From Chloroflexota bacterium (GTDB lineage: Bacteria > Chloroflexota > Dehalococcoidia > SM23-28-2 > RBG-16-64-32), in the NCBI GenBank assembly GCA_022561635.1, contig JADFQV010000014.1, forward strand, positions 1 through 44,857: a stretch of 44,857 nucleotides of DNA. The letters are read 5' to 3'. Every line of letters starts with the position of its first letter. Position 1 is the first letter of the stretch. Made by a program: the position numbers and the translations under genes. Positions 8,440-16,394 of this stretch are shown here, piece after piece. The notes under the pieces are model-generated. The model made no database searches. It worked only from the letters and a program-made list of their open reading frames with translations, and was not told the DNA's origin.

Positions 8440-8997
8440 ATGCCGAAGCCCGGACCTCGCACCAAGCGCGGCAAAGCTGTCTCCAGCCGCAACGCGTTTA
8501 AGCACGGCATCCAGGCCGGCGGCGTCGTCATCCACGGCATCGAGAAGTATGAGGAGTGGGAGGCCCTTCGCGACGGTATCGTCGAGTCCCTTCAGCCCGA
8601 CGGTGTGCTTGAGAACATGCTCGCCGAGCGCATCGCCCTCTGCCTCTGGAAGCTCCGCCGCCTCGACCGCTGGCAGGCCGTCATCACGCGCAGCAGCATC
8701 GATGCAACCGACCGCGACCTGCATCATGCTCGCTCTCTCGCGGAAGCTTACCGGTCGGGCAGCCTTGCGAAGGGTAAGATACCCGAGGTTGAGATCAGCG
8801 AAGATGAGATCATGCGCGAAGAACTCGCGCGCATCATCCCCCCGAAACACAACCTCGATCTAATCATGCGATACGAGTCCCACCTCCACCGTAAGTACAT
8901 CCAGACCCTCCACGAACTCGAAGCGATGCAAGGCCGGCGACAGGGCGCCGCGACTCCGCTCGCCCGCGTCGACATCCTCGGCGCGCCGTCTGGCTGA
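8440..8997 (+). CDS. Conserved-motif protein of unknown function (SRNAxKHG N-terminus)
   Basis: 185 residues, not recognised as an enzyme. The N-terminus reads MPKPGPRTKRGKAVSSRNAF followed by KHGI. This short basic motif (S.RNALKHG) recurs at the start of many uncharacterised proteins in environmental bacteria. The rest is strongly helical and charged, with DGVLENMLAERIALCLWKLRRL near residues 53-74, then a second helical region around LIMRYESHLHRKYIQTLHEL, suggesting a helical bundle. There is no signal peptide or membrane segment. No good Shine-Dalgarno site precedes ATG 8440. It stands alone, flanked by AT-richer spacer upstream. It may be a solitary laterally acquired gene; a nucleic-acid-binding role would be guesswork from the basic start. 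Confidence 0.55.
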   Translation: MPKPGPRTKRGKAVSSRNAFKHGIQAGGVVIHGIEKYEEWEALRDGIVESLQPDGVLENMLAERIALCLWKLRRLDRWQAVITRSSIDATDRDLHHARSLAEAYRSGSLAKGKIPEVEISEDEIMREELARIIPPKHNLDLIMRYESHLHRKYIQTLHELEAMQGRRQGAATPLARVDILGAPSG

Positions 8998-9059
8998 GCT
9001 CCGCCCCGTACACCGGCCTGCACCATCCTGCGCAAGCGGGAAGTGTCACCCGAGGCGCG

Positions 9060-9281
9060 CTAGTAGAAGGAACCGCGGCCCGCGGACCCGGTCGCTACGG
9101 GCTCGGTCGGGAAGGGAGAGGCGCTGGCCGCGAGGGCGGCGGGCGTCTGCGTGGGGTTGGTGACCGAGCGCCCACCGTCATCGCCACTGAAGACGCCGGC
9201 CTGGACCATGGCGAAGCTAACCGCGATGACGAGCGCGGCGGCGGTGACGAATGCTGCCAGGTTTAGCGGAAACGTTCGCAT
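9060..9281 (-). CDS. Small membrane-anchored hypothetical protein
   Basis: 73 residues: one N-terminal hydrophobic helix (about residues 7-29, LAAFVTAAALVIAVSFAMVQ), then a Gly/Ser/Thr/Pro-rich tail presumably outside the membrane. It could be an uncleaved anchor or a signal peptide. The nearest purine-rich site (GAAGGGG) lies rather far, about 13 bases, from ATG 9281, so the start is not certain. It is divergent from the DUF3221 lipoprotein gene, with less than 70 bases between. No family recognised. Confidence 0.5.
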   Translation of the reverse strand: MRTFPLNLAAFVTAAALVIAVSFAMVQAGVFSGDDGGRSVTNPTQTPAALAASASPFPTEPVATGSAGRGSFY

Positions 9282-9349
9282 GGGAACTCTGCGCCCCTTC
9301 AGTCCGTCTCTCTTATAGAAGAGAACGCAGGAGAGAGGACAAGGTTTTC

Positions 9350-9750
9350 ATGACGCGCTCACGATCGATTCCCGCGAAGGCAGCGGCGCTAGCTCTCGCG
9401 GTCGGGCTGGCGCTGGCGCTCCTGGGCGCCTGCACGAACGACGGCGACGCCGCACCCGACCCGACGACCCGGACATCCGCGGCGTCATCACCAGCATCAC
9501 CGACGGCTCCGGCGACGTCATCGGCAGCGTGCGCATCGAAGGCGCCATCGCCCAGGACACCACGTACGACAAGGCGGTCGTGCGCGTCGAGGGCGACACG
9601 CTCCTGTTTCAGGAGTCCGGCAGCGCCTTGATGGAGGTCACGTTCGCAGATCTGACAGTGGGTCAGACGGTCGCGGCCTGGTTCACTGGCCCCGTCGCCG
9701 AGTCCTATCCGGTGCAGGTGAAGGCGTCGCAGATCGTGATCGTGGGCTAG
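9350..9750 (+). pseudogene. DUF3221-type lipoprotein, frame-disrupted
   Basis: Two frames together make one recognisable protein. Frame one begins at ATG 9350 (AGGAGAGAGGA upstream) with a lipoprotein signal, LAVGLALALLGAC, lipobox Cys near residue 28, then TNDGDAAPDP. Frame two, offset by -1 and open from before 9463 to TAG 9748-9750, continues DDPDIRGVITSITDG and ends with TVGQTVAAWFTGPVAESYPV. The VGQ.V..WFTGPVAESYPVQ ending is typical of DUF3221 proteins (small secreted OB-like domains of unknown role). Restoring one G in CCGACGACCCGG near 9461-9466 would join signal and domain as DPDDPDI. Without that base the first frame runs to 9631 as Ser/Arg-rich nonsense. Confidence 0.75.
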
Positions 9751-9807
9751 CGGAAGACGCCGTCGCCGATATCGCGCACGTAGCTCAAGGCGTCTATATC
9801 CGTCACA

Positions 9808-10599
9808 CTACTTCCCTTTGTACTGTGGTTCGCGCTTCTGGGCGAAGGCCAGCGGGCCCTCCCGCGCGTCCTCCGTGCGGAAGACCTTGCCTGCCAACTC
9901 TGCCTCAAGGTTCAGGCCGTCTTCGAACGACATCTCGCGGCCCTGCATCGCCGCCTGCTTGATGTAGCGCACGGCGAGCGGGCCGTTCTTCAGAATCGAT
10001 TGGGCGATCGCCTCGGCCGTGTCCATCAGCTGATCGCGCGGCACGACCCGTGAGACGAGGCCGAAGCGGAGCGCCGTCTCGGCGTCGAAGCGGTCGCCCG
10101 TGAGGAGCAGCTCCATGGCGAAGGCCAGCGGGACGGCACGCGGCAGGCGCTGCGTGCCCGTGGCGCCGGGGATGATCGCGCGCTTGGGCTCCGGCAGGCC
10201 GAACTGCGCGTTGTCCGCGGCGATGCGGATGTCGCAGGCGAGCGCCAGCTCAAGGCCGCCGGCCAAACAGTAGCCGTGGATGGCGGCGATGATCGGCTTC
10301 CAGCACTCATAGCCCCGCGTGATGCCGGCGAAGGCAGCGGTCATGGCGCCGGAGTCACCGCCCTTTCCGGAGAGCGACTGGGACATGGCGAGGAGATCAG
10401 CGCCCGCGGAGAACGCCTTGTCGCCGGCGCCGGTGAGGATCGCCACCCAGAGGTCGTCGTCCGCTTTGAACGCCTCGAAGGCGTCTTTCAACTCGGCGCT
10501 GGTGGCCGGGTCGATGGCGTTGCGGCGTTCCGGGCGGTTGATGGTGACGTAGGCTAGATGACCCTTCTTCTCGAAGAGGATGTTGTCGTAGTCGGCCAT
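9808..10599 (-). CDS. Enoyl-CoA hydratase/isomerase family protein
   Basis: 263-residue crotonase-fold enzyme. ATG 10599 is set by AGGAGG 6 bases upstream. The oxyanion-hole segments AFSAGADL (63-70) and IHGYCLAGGLELAL are present. Both catalytic acids of true hydratases are present with the usual spacing: Glu117 (GGLELAL) and Glu137 (FGLPEPKRAIIPGATGTQRL). It therefore probably hydrates trans-2-enoyl-CoA in beta-oxidation or in amino-acid or aromatic degradation. It stands alone here but fits functionally with the acyl-CoA dehydrogenases at 40-44 kb. Chain-length preference is unknown. Confidence 0.9.
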   Translation of the reverse strand: MADYDNILFEKKGHLAYVTINRPERRNAIDPATSAELKDAFEAFKADDDLWVAILTGAGDKAFSAGADLLAMSQSLSGKGGDSGAMTAAFAGITRGYECWKPIIAAIHGYCLAGGLELALACDIRIAADNAQFGLPEPKRAIIPGATGTQRLPRAVPLAFAMELLLTGDRFDAETALRFGLVSRVVPRDQLMDTAEAIAQSILKNGPLAVRYIKQAAMQGREMSFEDGLNLEAELAGKVFRTEDAREGPLAFAQKREPQYKGK

Positions 10600-10849
10600 G
10601 AGGCGCCTCCTTCTACTTGGCACGGCCAGTATATGGCAGCGGTGACGGCGGCTCTACGCGGAAGACTTTCCGGTGTTATCACAGGTAATGGCGATGGCCT
10701 CATCTCTGTTGAATCACATGGAGGAGGTGCGGTTCTCGGAACTCACCAGTTGCGGGGCTGGTGAAACGGTCTTTACAGACCCGGGGTGCGTGCCCGCCTC
10801 CTCCGATAAATCTTGCTCGCATACGAAAGGGAAGGGAGGACAGGACAAG
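10600..10849 (+). ncRNA. Intergenic region with three successive hairpins (candidate structured leader)
   Basis: No large gene lies between 10600 and 11042. Within it, three consecutive inverted repeats occur in 54 bases: TCACCAG 10743-10749 with CTGGTGA 10758-10764 (8-base loop); GGTCT 10768-10772 with AGACC 10777-10781 (loop TTAC); CGGG 10782-10785 with CCCG 10793-10796. They precede the 27-codon frame at 10850 by about 55 bases. The sequence matches no riboswitch consensus I know. It may be a leader of the small gene or an independent RNA. The section 10934-11042 holds nothing I recognise. Confidence 0.3.
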
Positions 10850-10933
10850 ATGACACGACGACTCGCTTACTCCGTCCTCGCCCTCTCGTTCTGGACCCTG
10901 CTCATCGTCGTCGCGATGTCAGGCCGAGTTTAG
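10850..10933 (+). CDS. Possible 27-residue single-helix membrane peptide
   Basis: ATG 10850 follows GGGAGGA with about 9-10 bases of spacing. The product, MTRRLAYSVLALSFWTLLIV plus VAMSGRV, is a two-arginine start followed by one transmembrane helix, which is typical of small membrane proteins. It ends at TAG 10931-10933. No homolog can be named. Its length allows chance occurrence, but the ribosome site and composition argue for a real gene. Confidence 0.4.
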   Translation: MTRRLAYSVLALSFWTLLIVVAMSGRV

Positions 10934-11042
10934 ACAACATTCTTGTGGGGTGCGGCGATTGGGGCCTTTCCGCCAAGGCGGGAGGGCCCCGCCCGTCCGT
11001 CTGCTGAACCGGCGAGGCGAATCGTCCGGCGCTCGCAAGCGG

Positions 11043-12326
11043 CTAACCGGCCGCCCCGAGCACGTCGCGCAGCGCGGGCTCATCGATGCTCGGGCCGACG
11101 ATGGCGAGGGCGGCGCGTTCGCGCCTGAGGATGCGCTGCGCCACCCGGATCACGTCGTCCGCCGTCACCGCGCGCAACTTCGCGACGATGGATTCGACCG
11201 GCTCGATCTCGCCCAGCGTCAGGAGGCTCTCGCCGGCGCGCTGGCCCAGCGCCATCGAGGATTCCAGGCTGAGCCGGAAGCTGCCGACGGTGTAGTCCTT
11301 GGCCTTCTGCAACTCCTCGGCGCCCACCGCCTCTTTCGTCATCTTCTCCAGCTCTTCCAGGATCACGCCCACCGTCTCCGCCACGTTCTCCGGAGAGACA
11401 CCGGCCGAGACGACGAACATGCCGCTGTCGGAGTGGCGGCTGACCGATGAACCCACGGAGTAGGCCAAGCCGCGCCGCTCCCGCACCTCCTTGAACAGGC
11501 GCGAACTCATGCCGCGGCCGAGCACGGCGTTCAGGATGGTAAGCGTGTAGCGGTCGGGATCCTTGCGCGCGATCGCGGGCAAGCCGAGCGCGATGTTCGA
11601 CTGCGCGATCGGCCGCTCATCGATGGCGACGCGGTCTGCGGGCAGTTCGTCGCCGTTGACGCCGACGTTCTCCGGCGCCGCAGCGGTCGGCGAACCGGCG
11701 AACAGCCGCTCCGCCAGGGCGACCACCTGCGCGTGGTTGGTGTTGCCGGCGACGCTGAGCACCGTGTTCGGCGCGGTGTATCGGGCCTGGAGCCAGTCGA
11801 CGAAGTCGTCCCGCTGCAGTCCGTCCACGGTCTCGTCGGTGCCGGTGGTGGGCCAGCCCATCTGGTGGTCGCCGTAGACAGCGCGCCCCAGCAGCTCTCC
11901 CACGTACGACCCCGGCTGGTCCTTGCCGCGGCTGATCTCTTGCTTGACGACCGTGCGCTCGCGGTCGATCTCTTTCGGATCTAGAAGCGAATCGTAGAAC
12001 ATGTCGGCGAGCACAGTCATCGCCAGCTCCAGCTGATCGTACGGCACGTGGTTCCAGTAGCAGGTGAGCTCCTTCGCGGTGTAGGCGTTGAGCACGCCGC
12101 CCGCGCCTTCGATCGCCTCAGCGATGGCGATCGCCGTCGGTCGGGCGGTCGTGCCCTTGAACATCATGTGTTCGAGGAAGTGGGCGACGCCCATCGTGCG
12201 CGCGGTCTCCCCGCGAGCGCCGGCGCCGGCGAAGACGTTGACGCTGACGGACTGCGCGGTGGGGACGGGCGTGGTGACGACGCGAAGGCCGCCCTTCAGT
12301 TCGGTGATCTCCGGGGTTACGGACAA
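11043..12326 (-). CDS. M16 family zinc metallopeptidase
   Basis: 427 residues from TTG 12326, which lies 4 bases after GGAGG; the next residues (SVTPEITELKGGLRVVTTPV) are where M16 proteins normally begin. The frame extends further upstream, but that overlaps the divergent pyrG promoter. The inverted zinc motif HFLEH is at 49-53, with the third ligand expected in VVKQEISRG about 75 residues on. A second, inactive M16 domain follows, with the R/Y segment ERRGLAYSVGSS. It belongs to the processing-peptidase/PqqL-like group of soluble two-domain enzymes that degrade or trim peptides. It is divergently oriented from pyrG. Confidence 0.9.
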   Translation of the reverse strand: MSVTPEITELKGGLRVVTTPVPTAQSVSVNVFAGAGARGETARTMGVAHFLEHMMFKGTTARPTAIAIAEAIEGAGGVLNAYTAKELTCYWNHVPYDQLELAMTVLADMFYDSLLDPKEIDRERTVVKQEISRGKDQPGSYVGELLGRAVYGDHQMGWPTTGTDETVDGLQRDDFVDWLQARYTAPNTVLSVAGNTNHAQVVALAERLFAGSPTAAAPENVGVNGDELPADRVAIDERPIAQSNIALGLPAIARKDPDRYTLTILNAVLGRGMSSRLFKEVRERRGLAYSVGSSVSRHSDSGMFVVSAGVSPENVAETVGVILEELEKMTKEAVGAEELQKAKDYTVGSFRLSLESSMALGQRAGESLLTLGEIEPVESIVAKLRAVTADDVIRVAQRILRRERAALAIVGPSIDEPALRDVLGAAG

Positions 12327-12424
12327 GACGCCTCCATTCGGATTGAGAGTGGCCTCAGTATACCGGGGCGGCAGGTGGGATCGGGGCGCGCGACTTCCTC
12401 TTTGTGGGGAGCGCCGACAATCTC

Positions 12425-12455
12425 TTGACACGCCCGTTCTGGACTCCTGTATGAT
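12425..12455 (+). promoter_or_regulatory. pyrG promoter
   Basis: TTGACA at 12425-12430 and TATGAT at 12450-12455, spacer 19 bases. Both hexamers are close to consensus, although the spacer is long. Transcription would begin around 12462, giving an ~80-base leader before ATG 12543. Confidence 0.6.
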
Positions 12456-12513
12456 TCTAACTGGGCGTCCCTTCGAACCTGCCGGCAATAACGGCAAGCT
12501 CAAGGTGAGCGCG

Positions 12514-12545
12514 GGAGGAGACAGCCCCCAGTCAGGGGGTATATG
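12514..12545 (+). promoter_or_regulatory. pyrG translation-initiation hairpin
   Basis: A very strong Shine-Dalgarno GGAGGAG at 12514-12520 is 22 bases from the ATG, too far for direct use. Between them lies a perfect hairpin: CCCCC 12525-12529, loop AGTCA, GGGGG 12535-12539. Folding removes 15 bases and leaves an effective spacing of about 7. In the unfolded state the GGGGG itself, 3 bases from the ATG, is a poorly placed site. The hairpin could therefore set pyrG translation. Confidence 0.45.
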
Positions 12546-14231
12546 GCGACAAAGTACATATTCGTCACGGGTGGCGTGGTGAGTTCCGTAGGCAAGGGGA
12601 TCACCACCGCCTCCATCGGCCGGCTTCTTAAGTCACGCGGCATCTCTGTCGTAGTGCAAAAGCTTGATCCGTACCTGAACGTTGACCCCGGTACGATGTC
12701 GCCGTATCAGCACGGCGAAGTCTTCGTCACCGCAGACGGCGCCGAGACGGACCTCGACCTCGGCCACTACGAACGCTTCCTGGATCAGGACCTCTCGCGC
12801 AGTTCATCCGTCTCCAGCGGCCAGATCTACCAGGCGGTGATCCAGCGCGAGCGTCGCGGCGACTACCTGGGCCGCACGATCCAGCCGATCCCCCACGTCA
12901 CCAACGAGATCAAGGAACGCATCCGCGGCATGGGACGCGAGTCTGGCGCCGACGTCGTGATCATCGAAGTTGGCGGCACCGTTGGCGACATCGAAGGCCA
13001 GCCGTTCCTCGAGGCGATGCGCCAGATGCGCAAGGAGGAAGGCCGCGACGATACGCTGGCGATCCACGTTACGCTCCTCCCCTACATCTCGACAACCGCC
13101 GAGCTGAAGACGAAGCCGACGCAACACTCCGTCCGCGAGCTGCGTTCCTTCGGTATCCAGCCGGACGTCATCGCCTGCCGCTCGGACATTCCGATCTCTG
13201 ATGAGATCCGGGACAAGATATCGCTCTTCTGCGACGTCGAACCGCAGGCGGTGATCCCCCTGATGACGATGCCGAGCATCTACCAGGTGCCGCTAGTCCT
13301 TGAGGAGGCCGGCCTGGGCGACTTCATCACCGACCGCCTGAACATCGCGACTACTTCGACGGATCTTGACGAGTGGAAGGCCTGGGTCGAGCGCCTGCTC
13401 AACCCTCAGCACTCACTCGAGATCGCCATCGTCGGCAAGTACGTTGAGCTTCCGGACGCCTATCTCTCCGTCAAGGAAGCGCTGATCCACGCCGGCGTCC
13501 CCAACGATTCCGGTATCCGCATCCATTGGGTGCATTCAGAGGACGTGACCAAGTCCCATGCGGAGGCCCTGCTGGCCAACATGGACGGCATCATCGTACC
13601 GGGCGGCTTCGGCGAGCGGGGCTTCGAAGGCAAGGTTGAAGCGACGCGATACGCGCGGCTCAACAACGTGCCTTATCTGGGCCTCTGCCTTGGCCTGCAG
13701 GCGATGGTCGTCGAGTTCGCCCGCGCCCACTTCGGCACCGACGACGTCAGCTCGACTGAGCTGGCGCCCGAGACGGCCTATCCGGTGATCACGCTCCTCG
13801 ATGAACAACAGCGCGTCGTCGAAAAGGGCGGCACTATGCGCCTGGGAAGCTACCCCTGCCGACTCGAACCCGGCACCATCGTTCACGAGGCCTACGGCGC
13901 CGACGAAACGTCGGAGCGCCACCGCCATCGCTACGAGTTCAACAACGAGTTCCGCGAAGAGCTTGGGCAGGCTGGCTTGATCGCCAGCGGGACGTCGCCG
14001 GACGGCGGGCTCGTCGAGATCTGCGAGATCCGCGACCACCCCTTTATGGTCGGCACGCAGTTCCACCCTGAGCTGCGCTCACGGCCCGCACGGCCGCACC
14101 CGCTTTTCGACGCCTTCGTCCGCGCCGCGCTGGAGCGACAGTCCGGGCGCCGCGAGAAGTCGTCCACCGCGGCCGACCGGCCGTCACGACGGAAGGCGTC
14201 TACGTCCTCACGCTCACGCTCGCCCCATTAG
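12543..14231 (+). CDS. pyrG: CTP synthase
   Basis: Converts UTP to CTP using ATP and glutamine, the last step of de novo cytidine nucleotide synthesis. 562 residues, slightly longer than the usual 535-550 because of a basic Ser/Arg-rich tail (~30 residues after the glutaminase domain). The N-terminal synthetase domain begins KYIFVTGGVVSSVGKGITTA, with the P-loop-like GGVVSSVGKG. The glutaminase domain has Cys382 (GLCLGLQ), His508 and Glu510 (FHPE), so ammonia channelling should be intact. A consensus promoter and an unusual hairpin precede the ATG. The DUF2269 gene follows after 3 bases, suggesting cotranscription. Confidence 0.98.
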   Translation: MATKYIFVTGGVVSSVGKGITTASIGRLLKSRGISVVVQKLDPYLNVDPGTMSPYQHGEVFVTADGAETDLDLGHYERFLDQDLSRSSSVSSGQIYQAVIQRERRGDYLGRTIQPIPHVTNEIKERIRGMGRESGADVVIIEVGGTVGDIEGQPFLEAMRQMRKEEGRDDTLAIHVTLLPYISTTAELKTKPTQHSVRELRSFGIQPDVIACRSDIPISDEIRDKISLFCDVEPQAVIPLMTMPSIYQVPLVLEEAGLGDFITDRLNIATTSTDLDEWKAWVERLLNPQHSLEIAIVGKYVELPDAYLSVKEALIHAGVPNDSGIRIHWVHSEDVTKSHAEALLANMDGIIVPGGFGERGFEGKVEATRYARLNNVPYLGLCLGLQAMVVEFARAHFGTDDVSSTELAPETAYPVITLLDEQQRVVEKGGTMRLGSYPCRLEPGTIVHEAYGADETSERHRHRYEFNNEFREELGQAGLIASGTSPDGGLVEICEIRDHPFMVGTQFHPELRSRPARPHPLFDAFVRAALERQSGRREKSSTAADRPSRRKASTSSRSRSPH

Positions 14232-14234
14232 CCC

Positions 14235-14714
14235 GTGTCAGTAGTCGACGAAGCCTTCGTCTTCCTGCACGTGCTGGCCGCGCTCTGGTACGTGGCGGGG
14301 CTCACTTCCGTCCAGATCGCTCTTGTGCGGGGCTGGCAAGCGCCGGAGGTCGAAACCAGGGTGGTTGCGTTCAGCGAGGCGACGCACTACCAGGGCATCC
14401 TTCTGATACCGGGCGCCATCGCCGTGGCGACGACGGGGCTCTTCCTCTGGGGCCAGCTGGACTACAACTTCGTGACGACGCCGTGGCTGCTGGGCGTCGA
14501 GGCGATGTACATCGTCACGCTGCTCGTCTGCATCCCGCTCATGGGGATGGGGCTGCGGCGGGCGCGCATCGCCTCCCTGATGGCCGAGCGCCGCGGCAAC
14601 GTGACGCCGGAGCTGGAGGAAGCGATGGCGGACAGCGTGCCGCTTGTCTTCGGCGGCATCGCCACCATCTTTGTGCCGGCGATGGTTGCGCTCAGCGTGT
14701 TTCGGCCGGGATAG
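14235..14714 (+). CDS. DUF2269-like integral membrane protein
   Basis: 159 residues from GTG 14235, 3 bases after the pyrG stop, so probably translated by coupling. Four hydrophobic helices are seen: FVFLHVLAALWYVAGLTS, GILLIPGAIAVATTGLFLW, WLLGVEAMYIVTLLVCIPLM and VPLVFGGIATIFVPAMVALS. The N-terminal His in the first helix and the short polar loops fit the DUF2269 family, whose function is unknown. It has no evident link with CTP synthesis beyond operon position. Confidence 0.7.
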   Translation: MSVVDEAFVFLHVLAALWYVAGLTSVQIALVRGWQAPEVETRVVAFSEATHYQGILLIPGAIAVATTGLFLWGQLDYNFVTTPWLLGVEAMYIVTLLVCIPLMGMGLRRARIASLMAERRGNVTPELEEAMADSVPLVFGGIATIFVPAMVALSVFRPG

Positions 14715-14794
14715 CCCGCCGAGCACCCCGGGCCCTCGGGCCAACGAAAGTAGGGTATTGCGCGTCTAATTCGATTGGAGTACCGTAATTACAG

Positions 14795-14810
14795 GCCGTC
14801 TGCGGACGGC
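14795..14810 (+). repeat. Hairpin in the rho leader region
   Basis: GCCGTC 14795-14800, loop TGCG, GACGGC 14805-14810, a perfect 6-bp stem. It lies about 90 bases before the rho start in a 184-base spacer. rho is often autoregulated through its leader in other bacteria; whether this stem takes part is unknown. Confidence 0.3.
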
Positions 14811-14898
14811 AATCGCCAGACTTTCTCCCCATACTCCCCAAATCGAGACAGCCGTTGCTTGATTGCATCCACACCGTCTACTGCTATATGGAGTTGAC

Positions 14899-16158
14899 TT
14901 GAGCCTCACCGAACTCGAAACCAAGACAAAAGACGAACTGCTTGACGTCGCCAAGGAGATGGGCGTCAGCGCCAGCGGTCTGCGTAAGCAAGACCTCGTT
15001 TTCAAGATCATGCAGGCGAGGGCCGAGGGCGAAGGCAACTACTTCGCCGGCGGCATCCTGGAAATGGCCTCCGACGGCTTCGGCTTCCTGCGCACAGACG
15101 GCCTGAGCCCGAGCCTCAGCGACGTCTACGTCTCCCAGACGCAGATTCGCCGCTTCGCCCTGCGCTCCGGCGACTACGTAATGGGAGCCGTCCGCCAGCC
15201 CAAGGACTCGGAGAAGTACTACGGCCTGCTGCGCGTCGACGCCATCAACGGCCTCGACCCCGAAACCGCCAAGAAGCGGCCCTACTTCGAGCAGCTGACG
15301 CCGATCTTCCCGGACGAAATGCTCAACCTCGAGGAAGGCGTATCCAACCTCTCGACCCGCGTGATCGACCTCATAGCACCGGTCGGCCGCGGCCAGCGGG
15401 GCCTGATCGTCTCGCCACCCAAGGCCGGCAAGACGATCCTTCTCAAGACGATCGCCGCTGCTACAGCCAAGCGCTACGAAGACATCTACATTATCGTCGT
15501 CCTCATCGGCGAGCGGCCGGAAGAAGTCACTGACTGGCAACGCTCCGTCACCGAGGCCGAAGTCGTGGCCGCGACGTTCGACGACCCAGTGGCCGAGCAA
15601 ACGCGAGTGGCTGAGCTGGCGCTGGAGCGGGCCAAGCGGCTGGTCGAGGGTGGCCGGCACGTCCTGGTCCTGCTCGACGGCATCACGCGCCTCACCCGCG
15701 CCTACAACCTGGCACTGCCATCATCCGGCCGCACGCTCTCTGGCGGCATCGATCCGGTCGCCCTGCATCCGCCGAAGCGGCTGTTCGGCGCCGCCCGCAA
15801 CGTCGAAAACGGCGGCAGCCTGACCATCCTCGCGACCTGCCTCGTCGACACCGGCAGCCGCATGGACGAAGTGATTTTCGAGGAGTTCAAGGGCACCGGC
15901 AACTGGGAGCTGTGGCTCGACCGCCGCCTCGCCGAAAAGCGCGTCTACCCCTCGATCGACATCCAGAAGAGCGGCACCCGCCGCGACGACCTGCTGCTCG
16001 ACGAGGAGACCCACAAGCGCATCGTCCTCCTGCGCCGCATGACATCGCTTGTCAACCAATCGCAAAATTCAAGCGAATCCACCGAGATGATCCTGGACCG
16101 CTTGTCGCGCACTGAGACGAACGCAGAGTTCCTGGCAACGCTCAAAGAAGCGCTCTAG
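14899..16158 (+). CDS. rho: Transcription termination factor Rho
   Basis: Hexameric RNA helicase that ends transcription of unstructured C-rich RNAs. TTG 14899 is chosen: GGAG lies 5 bases upstream and the product then starts [20 protein letters not shown], the standard Rho N-terminal domain; an upstream in-frame TTG (14863) adds a non-homologous extension. 419 residues. The cold-shock RNA-binding domain is at ~50-115 (GFGFLRTDG). Walker A PPKAGKT has Lys178, and Walker B is [11 protein letters not shown]. The primary-site Q/R loops ([20 protein letters not shown], then GTGNWEL) are intact. No long insertion is present in the N-terminal domain. Confidence 0.97.
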   Translation: MSLTELETKTKDELLDVAKEMGVSASGLRKQDLVFKIMQARAEGEGNYFAGGILEMASDGFGFLRTDGLSPSLSDVYVSQTQIRRFALRSGDYVMGAVRQPKDSEKYYGLLRVDAINGLDPETAKKRPYFEQLTPIFPDEMLNLEEGVSNLSTRVIDLIAPVGRGQRGLIVSPPKAGKTILLKTIAAATAKRYEDIYIIVVLIGERPEEVTDWQRSVTEAEVVAATFDDPVAEQTRVAELALERAKRLVEGGRHVLVLLDGITRLTRAYNLALPSSGRTLSGGIDPVALHPPKRLFGAARNVENGGSLTILATCLVDTGSRMDEVIFEEFKGTGNWELWLDRRLAEKRVYPSIDIQKSGTRRDDLLLDEETHKRIVLLRRMTSLVNQSQNSSESTEMILDRLSRTETNAEFLATLKEAL

Positions 16159-16300
16159 TCGCCCCAACACGCCAAATGTCTCGCAATCTCTCTTATTCGG
16201 GCGTGCCCGCTCGCCGCACGCGAGTTGATCGTAAGCTCGTTAGCAGCGAGACTCTTTATTTGAGCCGTGAGCTTGTCCTGGCAGACGATAATCTGTCAAT

Positions 16301-16330
16301 TTGTGAAAATATGGACAAGTGGGATATAAT
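16301..16330 (+). promoter_or_regulatory. Promoter of the LysM-M23 gene
   Basis: TTGTGA 16301-16306, an 18-base spacer, then a perfect TATAAT 16325-16330 in a locally AT-rich stretch. The predicted start is near 16337, about 58 bases before TTG 16395. Confidence 0.6.
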
Positions 16331-16394
16331 TCGCTGCGAAAACCTGCAGAACTAGCAGAAACCGAGACTGGAACCGGGCCCACCAGAGGCACGC

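Noticed and set aside
8344-8850. 168-codon minus-strand frame opposite the SRNAxKHG gene
   Set aside because: No motif or ribosome site; the plus-strand product has a recurring N-terminal motif.
10743-10800. Known riboswitch (cobalamin, TPP, ZTP) in the hairpin region
   Set aside because: None of the conserved core sequences of these classes is present.
12326-12503. Longer N-terminus for the M16 peptidase from 12503
   Set aside because: It would overlap the pyrG promoter and lacks homology; TTG 12326 has a ribosome site and fits the family start.
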